Shown here one piece after another: positions 1 to 11,670 of a stretch of DNA of 64,000 nt. This DNA comes from Oncomelania hupensis. Its lineage: Eukaryota > Mollusca > Gastropoda > Littorinimorpha > Pomatiopsidae. The notes under the pieces were generated by a model. The model worked only from the letters and a program-made list of their open reading frames with translations. It did not search any database and had not been told where the DNA came from. The stretch lies in NCBI GenBank assembly GCA_036898135.1, contig CM072513.1, forward strand, positions 79,790,963 to 79,854,962, given 5' to 3'. Every line of letters starts with the position of its first letter. Positions within the stretch are counted from its first letter, which is position 1. The position numbers were made by a program, and so were the translations under genes.

Positions 1-180
1 TTAAAAACTGACTTGATGCATGTACAAGAAATACCTGTAGATCTAGATCTGATGAATTAAATAAAAATAAAAAAAAGAATATAAAAAAACACCCACTAAT
101 TTGGAGGTACATGAAACTGTGTGGTGAGTGAGAATTAGTATAGTTTTTTTCTTTCTTCTTTATTCTCCTTTTGTCCCTAC

Positions 181-193
181 TTTTTTTTTTTTT

Positions 194-224
<31 letters not shown>

Positions 225-225
225 G
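181..225. repeat. poly-T / poly-G low-complexity tract
   Basis: A run of T is followed directly by about 22 G. Similar T-then-G tracts occur near 61982-62015, and a G tract near 52339-52361. The length in the assembly is unreliable because homopolymers are prone to sequencing error. Confidence 0.9.
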
Positions 226-279
226 ATCGTTAGGGTGGTGTGCACGTACACAAGCGCACACCCCCAAAATCCGCCCCTA

Positions 280-450
280 TGGTAATTGTCTTCTGGAAAA
301 ACGCTAGTGTAAACGGGAATTCCCATTTATTTTAGGACGGTCCAGTGTTTACTGGCAATGCGAATTCCAAAATTACTTTGTGCCCTACTGGTAAGGAATG
401 AAAGATTCAGTAGAGTAAGATTACTTCTAAATTCTAGATTACACATAATG
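280..450 (+). other. intron segment paralogous to 39280-39450
   Basis: This stretch aligns by eye with the start of intron 1 of transporter copy 2: both share TTAATTGTCTTCT-type sequence, then CGCTAGTGT, TTTATTTTAGGACG, CCAGTGTTTACTG and TTTCTAAATTCTAG in the same order. In copy 2 it begins about 40 bp after the exon 1 donor. Here the sequence to its left is a homopolymer tract and unrelated DNA, so copy 1 exon 1, if it exists, should lie left of the window. Confidence 0.6.
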
Positions 451-654
451 TAACGTAAAGGGGTAATTCAGAATTTGCGTGCGTGTATGCGTGAATCTGC
501 GTTCTCCTGTCTCACAACTTCTCGAACTCATTGTGACGACAGGAGGTTATTACACGCTAAATTTATGCTGTGTCAGGATGTATATAGTTTACAGTTTCAT
601 ATCTATGAGTGTACTGTGCGAAAAGTATTGGGTCAGCGCTTTGTATTGCGTAGT

Positions 655-2516
655 GTATGAAAAAGAAAAAGAACACAGGGAGCTGATGTCTACCAAAAAA
701 ATCAACAATGACATCCGAAAAGGCATGCGCACAGCAAAGGAGAACTGGATAGAAGATCAATGCCAGGAAATAGAGAATAGTCTGAACAAGAACAACAGCA
801 AGAAGGCTACCAGACTGTGAAGCGGCTTACAAGTGTTAAACAGCCCAAGGTCTCCACGATCCAAAGCAAGTGTGGCATATGCCTTACAGAAGAATAAGAA
901 GTCTTGGACAGATGGACAGAGTACTGCTCTGACCTTTACAACCATACACCAAACGGAGACCAGCAATCAGTTCTAGCATGTCCAGAGAACAGAGAAGAAG
1001 AAGAAATCCTCCCAATTCTCCGAGAAGTTGAGGCAGCAGTGCAATCGCTGAAGAAGGGGAGGTCAGCGGGAGTGGATAACATACCCGCGGAACTGCTTCA
1101 AGCAGGAGGAGAAGCGATGATTGACGCACTCACCATTATCTGTAACAAGATCTGGCAGAGTGGGGAGTGGCCTACACCATGGACACAGTCGCTTGTCATC
1201 ACTCTTCCCCAAAAAGGTAACCTTCAAGAATGTGAAAATCAGCCATCCCATCAAGGTCCTCCTGAAAATAATACTCAACAGGTTGAAACCCCAAGCTGTA
1301 CAAATCATAGCTGAAGTACCACTGAACAGATTTTCAACCTCCGAATAATCTGCGAGAAATACCTACAGCACCAACAACATCTATATCATGTGTTCGTAGA
1401 CTTCAAAAGGGTATTTGACCGAATCTGGCATGCAGCTCTGTGGGCAACCATGAGAGTGTACAACATCAGCCCTAAAATTATTGAAGTCATCAAAAGCCTG
1501 TATGACAAGGCTACCAATGCAGTCCTCCACAACAGCGCCATCGGAAACTGGTTCAGAACAACAATGGTGTGAGTCATGGATGCCTACTCTCTCCAACACT
1601 CTTCAACATCTTCCTAGAGCGCATCATGTCACATGCCCTTGCAGATCACGAAGGCACAGTCAGCATAGGGGAAAGAGCAATCTCCAACCTTCGTTTTGCG
1701 GATGACATTGATGGATTGGCTGGAGAGGAACAAGAACTTGAACAGCTGGTACAAAGGCTTGATACCACCTCCAGAGCCTATGGAATGGAAATAAGTGCAG
1801 AGAAGACCAAAATGATGACCAACAACACCAATGGCATCAACACGGACATCAAAGTCGAAGGCCAATCCCTCAACACAGTGCATAGCTTCAAATATTTAGG
1901 AGCCATTGTATCAGACAATGCGTCCCGAGAGGAAGGTCCCGACAGGAAGTCCTCTCCAGGATCGCACAAACAACTGCTGCCCTGGTGAGGTTGAAGCCCA
2001 TTTGGAAAGACAGGACCATCATTCCAAGGTAAAACTGCTGCGCTCCCTTGTCATCTCCATCTTCCTATATGCTTGCGAAACATGGACCCTCACAGCAGTC
2101 CTCCAACGAAGAATACAAAGCATGGAGATGAGGTGCTACAGAAGACTTCTGGGTATTTACTATACCCAGCACAACACCAACGACAAAGTTCGACAGACCA
2201 TCACACAAGCCATTGGACAACACGATGACCTGCTAACATTGGTGAAAAAACGGAAAGTCCGATGGTATGGCCACGTCACCAGATCATCAGGTCTTGCAAA
2301 GACCATTCTGCAAAGCACAGTGCAAGGAGGCAGAAGAAGAGGGAGACCGAAAAAGAGGTGGGAGGACAACATTCGAGAACGGACTGGTTTGACACTGAGC
2401 GAAACAATCAGGGTTGCTGTGGACAGAGAAAGATGGAGTACGCTGGTTAAACGATCATCTGTGGTGTCCCTACGACCACAGAGTTACTGGATAGGATAGG
2501 ATAGGATAGGATAGGA
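655..2516 (+). mobile_element. RTE-like LINE, 5'-truncated and mutated copy
   Basis: Reverse-transcriptase remnant of the main LINE family of the window. It has a linker region (around 660-820), RT motif A (VDFKRVFDRIWH, near 1395), the FADD box (near 1700), and a C-terminal WYGHVTRSSGLAK / GRPKKRWEDN region (2260-2380). It ends in a (GGATA)n tail at 2495-2516. The reading frame is broken several times, including a deletion near 1240 where the motif around LQECENYR is cut short. The endonuclease domain is missing. The clade is inferred from the very short 3' end and the pentamer tail; no comparison was run. Eight further pieces of this family occur in the window. Confidence 0.85.
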
Positions 2517-2711
2517 TGATAGTTTTGGAAGCATCTCGTGTTTTACATGAGCTCGATAGCTATTAGAAGCCTGAACAGAGTTCTGTGTCTTGTATTGTGG
2601 ACTGGGAGAAGTGGTTGAGGCCACAAGTTGGTACTACCTGTGATCGGACGGTGACTGGATATTTGTGACTGCCATTATTATAGAATAGCTGTAGAGTCCG
2701 TTTATAAGGGT
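2517..2711. other. unassigned repeat-like DNA left of LTR element A
   Basis: No gene is visible. Together with 8415 onward it forms the DNA into which LTR element A inserted; the 5-bp sequence AGGGT at 2707-2711 is repeated at 8415-8419. Scattered resemblance to 30600-30860 (for example TCTTGTATTGTG) suggests an old LTR or other repeat, but this is weak. Confidence 0.4.
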
Positions 2712-3345
2712 TGTTACACTCAGTTCGATGTTGGTGTTTTCTATCAGTATCTGATTCAGCCCCGATGCTTGAATTCCTGATAGGGTGTAACTCAGATTCG
2801 TTTATTCACACAGCCCGTCCAAACAGCATACAAGTCACAAAGTCGACGTATGAAGTTTTCCACTTTTATTCAGCACACATCAACAACTGCATACAATTCT
2901 CAACTCAACTCAACAACTTTCACAGCAACTCTCAGTTTCACTATCAACAACTTCACTCTCTCAACAGCGACTCGGCTCACGATTAAATAACCTCTCTCTT
3001 TTCTGGAACGATTTGGTACGTGGTAGAAATGACGCACTGCCACCAATCGAACTAAAGATCGTCATCACTGACTTACGTCATTCACATTTTCTCTACTTCC
3101 GGGAACATTCACGACCTTCGATATCCATCCGGAAATTTCTATCAAGAGTAAACACGCAGATCCAGAAGATTCTCAAATAATATCGACTAACGCAAATTAT
3201 CAACGTTATACAAAGCCTCTCCTAACAACAATGCAAACTCAAATCAAAGGTAAATAAACACCATTATTGAATACTTTGCAAAACGAAACGATTAGATCTA
3301 TCGTACACGCTTCCGACATACTTTCGATCACGTTTCAACGTAACA
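2712..3345 (-). repeat. 3' LTR of element A
   Basis: 634 bp, beginning TGTTACACTC and ending CAACGTAACA on the + strand. It appears identical in length and sequence to 7781-8414. Confidence 0.95.
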
Positions 3346-3450
3346 TAACCCCCCACTCAAGAAGAAATTTACCCAATTTCTTTCAACAACGTTGAAACGT
3401 AATGCACAAACAAAGTTCAGAATTAAAACTTATTTCAGTCTGCCTGAGTA

Positions 3451-3640
3451 CTGTCAGTGTTCACAGTTCATTCACACAGAGTCAAAGTTTCTCATCTGCA
3501 AGTCTTTCTGGATTCTGTCAATGTTCACAATTCATTCACACAGAGTCAATGTTTCTCATCTGCAAATCTTTCCGGATACTGTCAATGTTCACATATCATT
3601 TACCCAGTCAACGTTTTTCATTTTCAAGTCTGTCATTACC
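3451..3640. repeat. 64-bp tandem repeat, about three copies, beside the 3' LTR
   Basis: Units start at 3451, 3515 and 3579, each opening with CTGTCARTGTTCACA and containing CATTCACACAGAGTCAA. The third unit is degenerate. The array lies in the internal, non-coding 3' end of element A. Tandem repeats at this site are common in Ty3-type untranslated regions; no function is visible. Confidence 0.85.
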
Positions 3641-3664
3641 AATATTCTTAGTTCATCCACACAG

Positions 3665-4837
3665 TCAATGTTCTTTCATTCGCAAGGAAACGACGCCCTC
3701 GTCAGTTGCAGTCGTCATCGGCCCAGGGTCAAAGACGATGATCACGTGGGCTTCCCTGGAATCAGTGCGTCCTCTGTTGTCTCCTTCTTCCATCGGATGT
3801 CCGACGCAGTCGACGTTGTCAGCTCCCAGGATGCATTCGCTGGGTCTCACGGTCAGGTTGGTTTCTGCGGGACGGTGGAACAGCTCCCTCAAGGTCTGCA
3901 GATGCTCCTTCCGGGTCTGGGTGTGGACTTCATGTTCGACCAAAGTCGTAGAGCCTGTGACATCATTGAAGCTATGGGGAAACTCGCCCATAAGGTCCTT
4001 GAGCTCAATCTTTTGACCTTCCGTCAAGCGTGGTCCTAGCTTAATGTCATCGATGCCTTCTTTGCTGTGGAAGTCTCCCAGTTCCAACAGTTCTTCGCTG
4101 TCAAAGCTGTCGTCGGTCACAGCTGCTGTTGCTGCATGTACAGTCTCTGGCGGCCTCTCCACGTACAGCTTAAGGAGGTTGGCGTGGTATATTTTGGAAT
4201 GCTGGCCGACCTTCACCTTGTAGTCGTTGATCCCCACCACGGTCTCCACTTCGTACGGGCCTTTCCACTGCATCAGCAACTTATTGTGATCAGTAGGTAG
4301 CAGCACCAGCACTTTGTTGCCAGGTTTAAACTTCCTGTTCACAGCCCTACGATCGTAGTAGTGCTTTCCACAGTCTTGGGACTTCTTCAGGTTTTCTCTG
4401 GCTATCTCGAGAGTCTGCTCCAGCTTCTCCCGTAGCTCAAACACGTACTGGTAGCTGTTCTTCACCTCTGGGGTGTCTACTTCTTTCGTCCACAGTTCTT
4501 TTAGGATGTGCATCGGCCCTCGGATGGTTCTTCCGTACAGCAGCTCGAACGGAGAAAAGCCGGTGGACTCCTGCGGTACTTCTCTGTAGGCGAAAAGTAA
4601 GGCGTTGATATAGCGATGCCATTGTCTGGGCTGCTCGCTGCACAGTTTCTTCAGGGTGGATTTCAGCGTAGCATTGAACTTTTCGACAAGCCCGTTGCAC
4701 ATTGGATGGTAGGGTGTCGTAGTCAAATGCCGGATGCTCAGCAGTCTGTTGACCTCCTTCATACAGTCAGAGACGAACTGTGTCCCGAGGTCTGTCAGAA
4801 TTTCTTCAGGCACTCCAAGTCTACTGAACATGTCCAC
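3665..4837 (-). pseudogene. element A: integrase C-terminal half plus RT-region scraps
   Basis: 390 codons. The first part carries the second half of the integrase core: the second Asp region (LTDLGTQF, near residue 16) and the Glu region (NGLVEKFNATL, near residue 50), then a GPY/F module (WKGPYEVETV, near residue 195). After about residue 270 comes the short pre-RT segment (EGQKIELKDLMGEF). This is joined within a few residues to a segment typical of the end of the RT thumb (KEHLQTLRELF, then CVGHPMEEG). The palm with its catalytic Asp-Asp box is therefore missing, by internal deletion. RNase H is also missing. The frame overlaps the upstream integrase piece by 17 nt, so the integrase itself is frameshifted. 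Confidence 0.85.
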
Positions 4838-5849
4838 CAGCCTCTGCTACAGTTTCAGTGTCAATCTTCTTCAGCGGCACTGCTTCTGGGTACCGAGTCG
4901 CATAGTCCACTAAAGTCAGTACCCGTCGATGACCTTCTTCACTCGGAGGTCTTATTTCGCCGATTAAGTCTAAGGCCACCCTCTTGAAAGGTCGGTCGAT
5001 CAGAGGCATCCTCTGCATAGGCACTTTCGGGACCCTTCCTCGAGGTATGGTCTTCTGGCAAATGTCACACGATCGGCAGAAACGGCTGACGTCCGCATGA
5101 AGTCCTGGCCAGTAGAACACCGCCTGGATTCTGTCCGACGTCTTCTTGATGCCTAGGTGACCTCCCATAATTGAGTCATGCGCTACTTCCATCACCTGGC
5201 GCCTTAGGGGTAACGGTACCAAGACTTGACGTAGTGGTTTCCCTCCGTTGACCCTCGGGTGCTGGAAGATTCGATACAGGATCTTGGCCTTCACCTCAAA
5301 ATAGACCGTGCCACTGCCCTTGGTCACGTGGTCTTGGCGGTTCCTGTACTTGTTTAAAGTGCTATCAGCTTCCTGGAGCTGGATCAGCTTATCTCTGTCC
5401 ACGATGGCAGCTTTGGAGTTGTCGGCGACCTTCAGTGGCGTAGACACCTTGTCTCTCTTGGCCTGGGCCCTGGTAGTAACAGCACCGACGATCTCTGGTC
5501 GGCAGGGCTGAGCCGGAGTAGCCACATTGTCCCGTAGCAGCTCTGAAAGGTCTCCATCGGGAAATGGCAATGGATCCTCCTCCACAACTTCGACGCGTTG
5601 GGTTGAGGCAGGACTCCATTCTGGATCGGGGTCGTCGGGTCGTCTCGCGCCGTCGATATTCCCGATCATCAAATCATACAGCGGCTTCTTCAGGCAAACC
5701 GCTTCGACTTCGCCTATGTAGAAAGGGGTGTTGACATGAATTTTTGCAACTGGCGCTTTCACACATTTGCTGTCGGCCATGAGTGTCCATTTAGAATCGC
5801 CAGTGAATTGTTCTTTAGCGATTAGGTCTTCTCTGACGAATGACCCCAC
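4821..5849 (-). pseudogene. element A: protease C-terminus and integrase N-terminal half
   Basis: 342 codons. The beginning continues the retroviral-type protease (KPLYDLMIGN, near residue 57). The integrase zinc-binding HHCC module follows (HDSIMGGHLGIKK ... CRSCDICQK, residues about 222-267), then the first catalytic Asp in the VALDLIGEI region. The reading frame stops just after EAVPLKKIDTET, in mid-core, and the rest of the enzyme is in another frame starting at 4837. The start overlaps the gag-protease frame, so there is also a frame break within the protease. Confidence 0.85.
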
Positions 5850-7203
5850 TGCAGCCAGAGTCTCTTAAGACAGTCACTTCATGATTTCCGACGCGTCCCT
5901 TTGAAACAGGCATGTTCTGGACGGTCACAGCTGCGCTGGCGACGACGGGGATGGATTTCCCGTTGGCAAGGAGAAGTTGGCCATCAGTCATGCACTCTTG
6001 CACGTCCGCAGGGGTAGCTGTGCGCTTGGTCTCACTCGGAAGAATGACGCTCCCGCCGCACACTTGATGGTCAGATCTACTGGTTTGCCGTTGATTGGAG
6101 AACCGCCTCTGCCGGTTGCCCGCCGCTGAATTGTCCGTACTGCTCCGCTGTCCGCTACTTTTGTTTTGAGGGCAGTTAGCTGCTCTGTGGTCTGTAGCGT
6201 TGCAGGTGAAACAGCCTCTTGAATGCCCTTCCCTGGGAGGTGGCGTGGAGTCCGACTGTCTCTGGCTCGTCTGGCTCCCTTGGACCTGGTTCACATGGTT
6301 TCCAGTCTTCTGAAAATGTTTCGTCGCGCTGGGTGGCCCCAGGGTTTTCCCATGAGCGATGAGATATCTTTCAGCAGCCTCAGTCACATCTTTAAGCGTC
6401 TGCAGCTTTTGTTCTTCTAAGTGGGTCGCTAGGTCCTTGTGACAGGCATTGAGAAATTGTTCTTTCACAATCAGGTCATGGAGACTGTCGTAAGACTTCG
6501 TTTCGCCTGATAACTCCACCCACTTGTGTAGATATGACGACAGGCGCTCCACAAACTGCTTTGGCGTCTCGTCTGACTTAGGCCGGCATTCACGGAAGCG
6601 TTTACGGTAGCCCTTCTCTGTAAAGTTGTAGCACTGCAACAGGGCCTCTTTCAAGACGTCGTAGTTTTTGGCGTCATCGTTCGACAGTCTGGTGTAAACT
6701 TCGAGAGCTTGCCCCGTCAGAAGTGCACTCAGTCGAATCGCCCAGTCTCGAGGTTGCCAATTGGAGCTTTCGGCGAACCTTTCGAATCTCGCCAGATAGC
6801 TGTCGATCTGGTCCTTCCCGTCGACGAAAGCTGGCAATTTTGGAGCCGTATGGTCGTTTGTGACTTGTGGCGCATGCTGATTGTTCTGGATACGCGCCAA
6901 CTCTAGCTGGTACTGACGATCTCTTTCTTGCTGCTGCTGTTCAATTTCCAGACGCTTCAGTTCAAATTCTCTGTCTTCACGACGTCGCTGCTCCTCTATT
7001 TCTCTTTCTTCACGACGTCGTTGCTCTTCTTTTTCTTGCCGCTGCTGTTCAATTTCTAGACGCATCTGTTCTAGTTCTATTTCTTTTTCTAGACGCTTCT
7101 CTTCCAATTCTCTTTCTCGTATTCTCTCCTGAGACTTGACGTACTCCGTCAGCTGCTTGCCTTTTAGATTCAGTTCAACCCCTTTCTGCCAGAAGTCAGC
7201 CAT
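5815..7203 (-). CDS. element A: gag polyprotein and start of protease
   Basis: 462 codons from an ATG giving MADFWQKGVELN. Residues about 20-110 are an uninterrupted highly charged coiled coil rich in E, R and Q (EEKRLEKEIELEQMRLEIEQ style). A capsid-like region follows (WAIRLSALLTGQALEVYTRL, then CRPKSDETPKQFVERLSSYL). A CCHC zinc knuckle is at CFTCNATDHRAANC, about residue 333. The C-terminus enters the protease, with active-site motif DSG in LRDSGCSGVI, before the frame ends. A coiled coil of the same style opens the gag of element B, which supports relatedness. Gag appears intact, so this copy could supply gag but not RT. Confidence 0.9.
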   Translation of the reverse strand: MADFWQKGVELNLKGKQLTEYVKSQERIRERELEEKRLEKEIELEQMRLEIEQQRQEKEEQRRREEREIEEQRRREDREFELKRLEIEQQQQERDRQYQLELARIQNNQHAPQVTNDHTAPKLPAFVDGKDQIDSYLARFERFAESSNWQPRDWAIRLSALLTGQALEVYTRLSNDDAKNYDVLKEALLQCYNFTEKGYRKRFRECRPKSDETPKQFVERLSSYLHKWVELSGETKSYDSLHDLIVKEQFLNACHKDLATHLEEQKLQTLKDVTEAAERYLIAHGKTLGPPSATKHFQKTGNHVNQVQGSQTSQRQSDSTPPPREGHSRGCFTCNATDHRAANCPQNKSSGQRSSTDNSAAGNRQRRFSNQRQTSRSDHQVCGGSVILPSETKRTATPADVQECMTDGQLLLANGKSIPVVASAAVTVQNMPVSKGRVGNHEVTVLRDSGCSGVIRQRRPNR

Positions 7204-7780
7204 CTTGATGCTTCTGGAAAATTCTTTTCAAGAAAGTTCTTTTCTAGAAAGTTCTTTTCTGGAAGGTTCTTCTTCTAGAAAGTTCTTGACTGTAGAGTTC
7301 TTTTTTTCTGGAAAGTTCTTGACTGTGCTGTACCTTTCTGACTGTTCTAGAACAGCACGCTTTCTGCAGTAGCGCTGATGCTTGTCACTAGTCGCCTTCG
7401 CTGACGCAGGCCCCGCTGTCCTCGTCGTATGCGACGCTGCACCACGCTGGTGTTGATGTATACACTCCTGTGCTGAAGTAGACGCGACGTCCGCTCGCCG
7501 CTCTCTGTAACACTGGCGATGTAGCTCCGAGACTGTCCCTCGACGTAGTCCTGCGGCAGCTACGTAGTCCCGCTCTGTTGTTCGCTCACGAAGCAACTCT
7601 TCGGCGACTACACGCCCTTGCAGTCAACCCGAATCTATCGGATGTAGTCCCAGTATGTTGGCCCCTCTCGACGCAACTCGTTGGCGGCTACCCTCGATGA
7701 CTGCCTCTCGTAACGTTGACTCGCTTGTTGTAGCAGTTGAACCCTTGGCTATGGCGTGAATCGCGGCTTGACCCCCAAAA
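7204..7780 (-). other. element A 5' untranslated leader
   Basis: Non-coding leader between the 5' LTR and gag. It contains short repeated GGAAAGTTCTT / AGAAAGTTCTT units near 7218-7320 and the primer-binding-type sequence beside the LTR (about 7766-7780). A diverged copy of the LTR-proximal half recurs at 27840-27975. Confidence 0.75.
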
Positions 7781-8414
7781 TGTTACACTCAGTTCGATGT
7801 TGGTGTTTTCTATCAGTATCTGATTCAGCCCCGATGCTTGAATTCCTGATAGGGTGTAACTCAGATTCGTTTATTCACACAGCCCGTCCAAACAGCATAC
7901 AAGTCACAAAGTCGACGTATGAAGTTTTCCACTTTTATTCAGCACACATCAACAACTGCATACAATTCTCAACTCAACTCAACAACTTTCACAGCAACTC
8001 TCAGTTTCACTATCAACAACTTCACTCTCTCAACAGCGACTCGGCTCACGATTAAATAACCTCTCTCTTTTCTGGAACGATTTGGTACGTGGTAGAAATG
8101 ACGCACTGCCACCAATCGAACTAAAGATCGTCATCACTGACTTACGTCATTCACATTTTCTCTACTTCCGGGAACATTCACGACCTTCGATATCCATCCG
8201 GAAATTTCTATCAAGAGTAAACACGCAGATCCAGAAGATTCTCAAATAATATCGACTAACGCAAATTATCAACGTTATACAAAGCCTCTCCTAACAACAA
8301 TGCAAACTCAAATCAAAGGTAAATAAACACCATTATTGAATACTTTGCAAAACGAAACGATTAGATCTATCGTACACGCTTCCGACATACTTTCGATCAC
8401 GTTTCAACGTAACA
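7781..8414 (-). repeat. 5' LTR of element A
   Basis: 634 bp, same ends as 2712-3345. The right-hand target duplication AGGGT is at 8415-8419. Confidence 0.95.
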
Positions 8415-8419
8415 AGGGT

Positions 8420-9489
8420 TTTGTTTTATATATAAATCCACCCAGGTCTTGTTCCTTAAGAAGGGCAAGAATGACCAATGTGCTGTAGTTGTAGGAGGAA
8501 TATTACTGCCACCATTTCTGTTTGATAGGTGTAGAGTATTTTCCTAAGGGTGTGCGCTCTTCTGTTAGAGACCGCCCAAGGTATAGGTATCTCGCCGACA
8601 CTAGGATGCCCTGGGATCATAAGTTAGAGCAGCAGTAACGAGCCATCGACTCTCGCACAGACTGTGTGTTGTGTTGTGTTGTGGTGTGTGTCTGTACCGT
8701 CACAGGCCGAGGACTGAAGATGAGTGGTGCCCAGTATCCTAATTCTTTCAGTGGCTATACACTCTGAGCATGCGTACGAGGATGAATGATGATGGATGAG
8801 GGGAAAAGGGGTATTTTGATAAATATTATTTTCATATGATTTTCTTGTTGGAAATGTATAATGGAATGATGTCGTTGAGGTTGTAGCAAGAACGAGGTCA
8901 AGGGTGACGATGTATGCAGAATAGTATGATAGAGGGGTGATGAATATGAGTGAGAGGGTGAATCAAGATTGTTGTTTAGGAATGGAATTATAATATGCAT
9001 TTGTATAGCATTGTGTTTTTGTGGAATTATATAAATTATAGAAGAATTATGTATTGTTGTAATGCATAAATAAACAGGTCAAGATGGCGGACGGCGGAAG
9101 GAGTTATTTCCCATGTTATGTTTACATTGTAAATGTAGTCTAGTAAGGTTGGTTATTATGTTGACCAGATTGGGCCTGCTTTGCTGTTTGCCTGTGTGTT
9201 GTTTGCTCTTGCTTCCATGCTTGTGTTGTATGGTGCCATGCTGTAGTTCAACGATGTTCTGAACCAGTTCGAGAAGCTAAGGCGCTACGTGACCTTTGCC
9301 ACCCAAGCGCTGCAAGACCCCTAATACCTTGAGGCGGCCACCCGCTCGCTCGCATGACCGCTGCTGCTTAAGGTTGCAGTACTCAGGACTGTACTCCCAC
9401 CTTGAAACCTCATCAATCCCATTATCAACTTCAATCTCACATCCTTCAAAAAGACAGAAACTTCCGAAGCTGTTTATACGCAACTTTAT
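8420..9489. other. non-coding DNA, no recognised gene
   Basis: AT-rich sequence without a credible reading frame. AATAAACAGG near 9068 and TGTTGTGTTGTGTTGTG near 8673 are the only obvious small motifs. It may be the right part of an old repeat split by element A. Confidence 0.4.
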
Positions 9490-10500
9490 CTAGAATATTG
9501 TTTATTGTATAAAGGATATGAAAAACGTTTTACGAACGGGTCGAAGAAAGGAGATTCAGTTGCTGCTGCGTCAGTCTCTGGGAGACACCTCGACCAGCCT
9601 TTGCAACAGTGTATACTGATTTTTGTTCTATTTATACAGCTGAACTCAAGGCAATTCATTTAGCTCTGAAACAGGTTTATCAATCCAAAAGATCCTCATT
9701 TTTAATCATTTCTGATTCACTATCAGCACATCAGGCTCTTTCCACGAGAAAGATATCGCACCCTTTTCTGACAGAGATCCCTGACCTACACACACAACTT
9801 GTTTCTGAGTGTAAAAAGATAGAATTTATGTAGGTACCTAGTCACATGGGCATCCGCGGCAGTATTGCAGTGGACAAAGCGGCTAAAGAAGCTCTGCATC
9901 TAGATATCACTTCAGAGATTTTCCAATTTGTTCCATACTCTAACCTGTGTTGTATGACTGGCTCTTATTGTAAACGGCTTTGGAAGACCAATGGTCTAAT
10001 CAAATCAATAACAAATTATTTCAAATTCTTCCAAATTTGTCTGCTTTTTTTGCCTAACTTTGCGTCCACCCGCAAAGAAGAAACTGTTTTGGCTCGCCTT
10101 CATATTGGGCATACTTATGTCACCTATAGTTTACTTTTAAAGGAGAAAAAGCTAGCGCATGCGACAAATCCTTTTCCGTTCGCCATTTTATGTCTGAATG
10201 AGTTGATTAAAGAAAAATATATTTTGGTTCGATATGTTTTAATGAGATGTTTAAAGTATGCAATAGTAAATACCTGTTTCAATTTTTACATGATGCTGGT
10301 GCGTTTTATCGCATATATATCCTATCGTCTTGTTTTGTGTTATTGGCTAAATTTTATTAGTAAGACTGGTTTTATTTACATCTTTTATCATATTTATATG
10401 TTAACCGTTTAGTATGATTTTGCTTAGTTTTGTATGGTCCTGATTCGGCTCTTGGCAGTCCGCTAGACGCTATAAACACTGAATATCTATCTATCGTCTT
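9490..10500 (+). mobile_element. LINE remnant with RNase H domain and hairpin tail
   Basis: Translating 9530-9960 gives a decayed ribonuclease H domain of the kind found at the C-terminus of I/Jockey-superfamily LINEs: IYTAELKAIHLALKQ (Glu motif), IISDSLSAHQAL (Asp motif) and VPSHMGIRGS...VDKAAKEA (C-terminal Asp motif). Stops interrupt it, for example after KKIEFM. The 3' end (10434-10470) carries GGTCCTGATTCGGCTC and AGTCCGCTAGAC, followed by an (ATCT)n tail near 10488-10498. The same RNase H piece occurs again at 32470-32780, and the same 3' motif ends the 715-bp retroposon family. Confidence 0.75.
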
Positions 10501-10700
10501 CTTCTTCTGCTTCTTCGCCTATTCTTGAGGCCCCCTCAGCAAGAGACTCCTGCAGACAAAAGGAGTAAACACAACTAAGTTTCTCGCTACCTAAACTTTC
10601 TTTTAACCATTACATACACCTCGCTCTCTTCTGTGACTAGACCAGTGCAGCAATACAATTCCAATTTCATCCATATTAAATGCAGTTCACAACATAAACC

Positions 10701-11637
<937 letters not shown>

Positions 11638-11670
11638 GATAAACACAAATTCTACAACTAATTATTACAA

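Larger units (their letters stand above)
2712..8414 (-). mobile_element. LTR element A: Gmr1-like Ty3-type retrotransposon lacking RT/RNase H
   Basis: A complete insertion on the minus strand: two 634-bp LTRs (TG...CA ends, TGTTAC/GTAACA), flanked by the 5-bp target duplication AGGGT at 2707-2711 and 8415-8419. A G-rich polypurine tract (GTGGGGGG on the minus strand, about 3349-3356) lies next to the 3' LTR. A primer-binding-type sequence TTTTGGGGGTCAAGC follows the 5' LTR. Coding order is gag, protease, integrase, then only scraps of the RT region; the RT catalytic box and RNase H are absent. The LTRs look identical by eye, so insertion is recent, yet the element cannot encode its own reverse transcriptase and must have moved using proteins supplied by another copy. 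Confidence 0.93.

Noticed and set aside
3392..4039. Plus-strand 215- and 204-codon frames
   Set aside because: They run antisense over the 64-bp repeats and the coding part of element A, whose real frames are on the minus strand.
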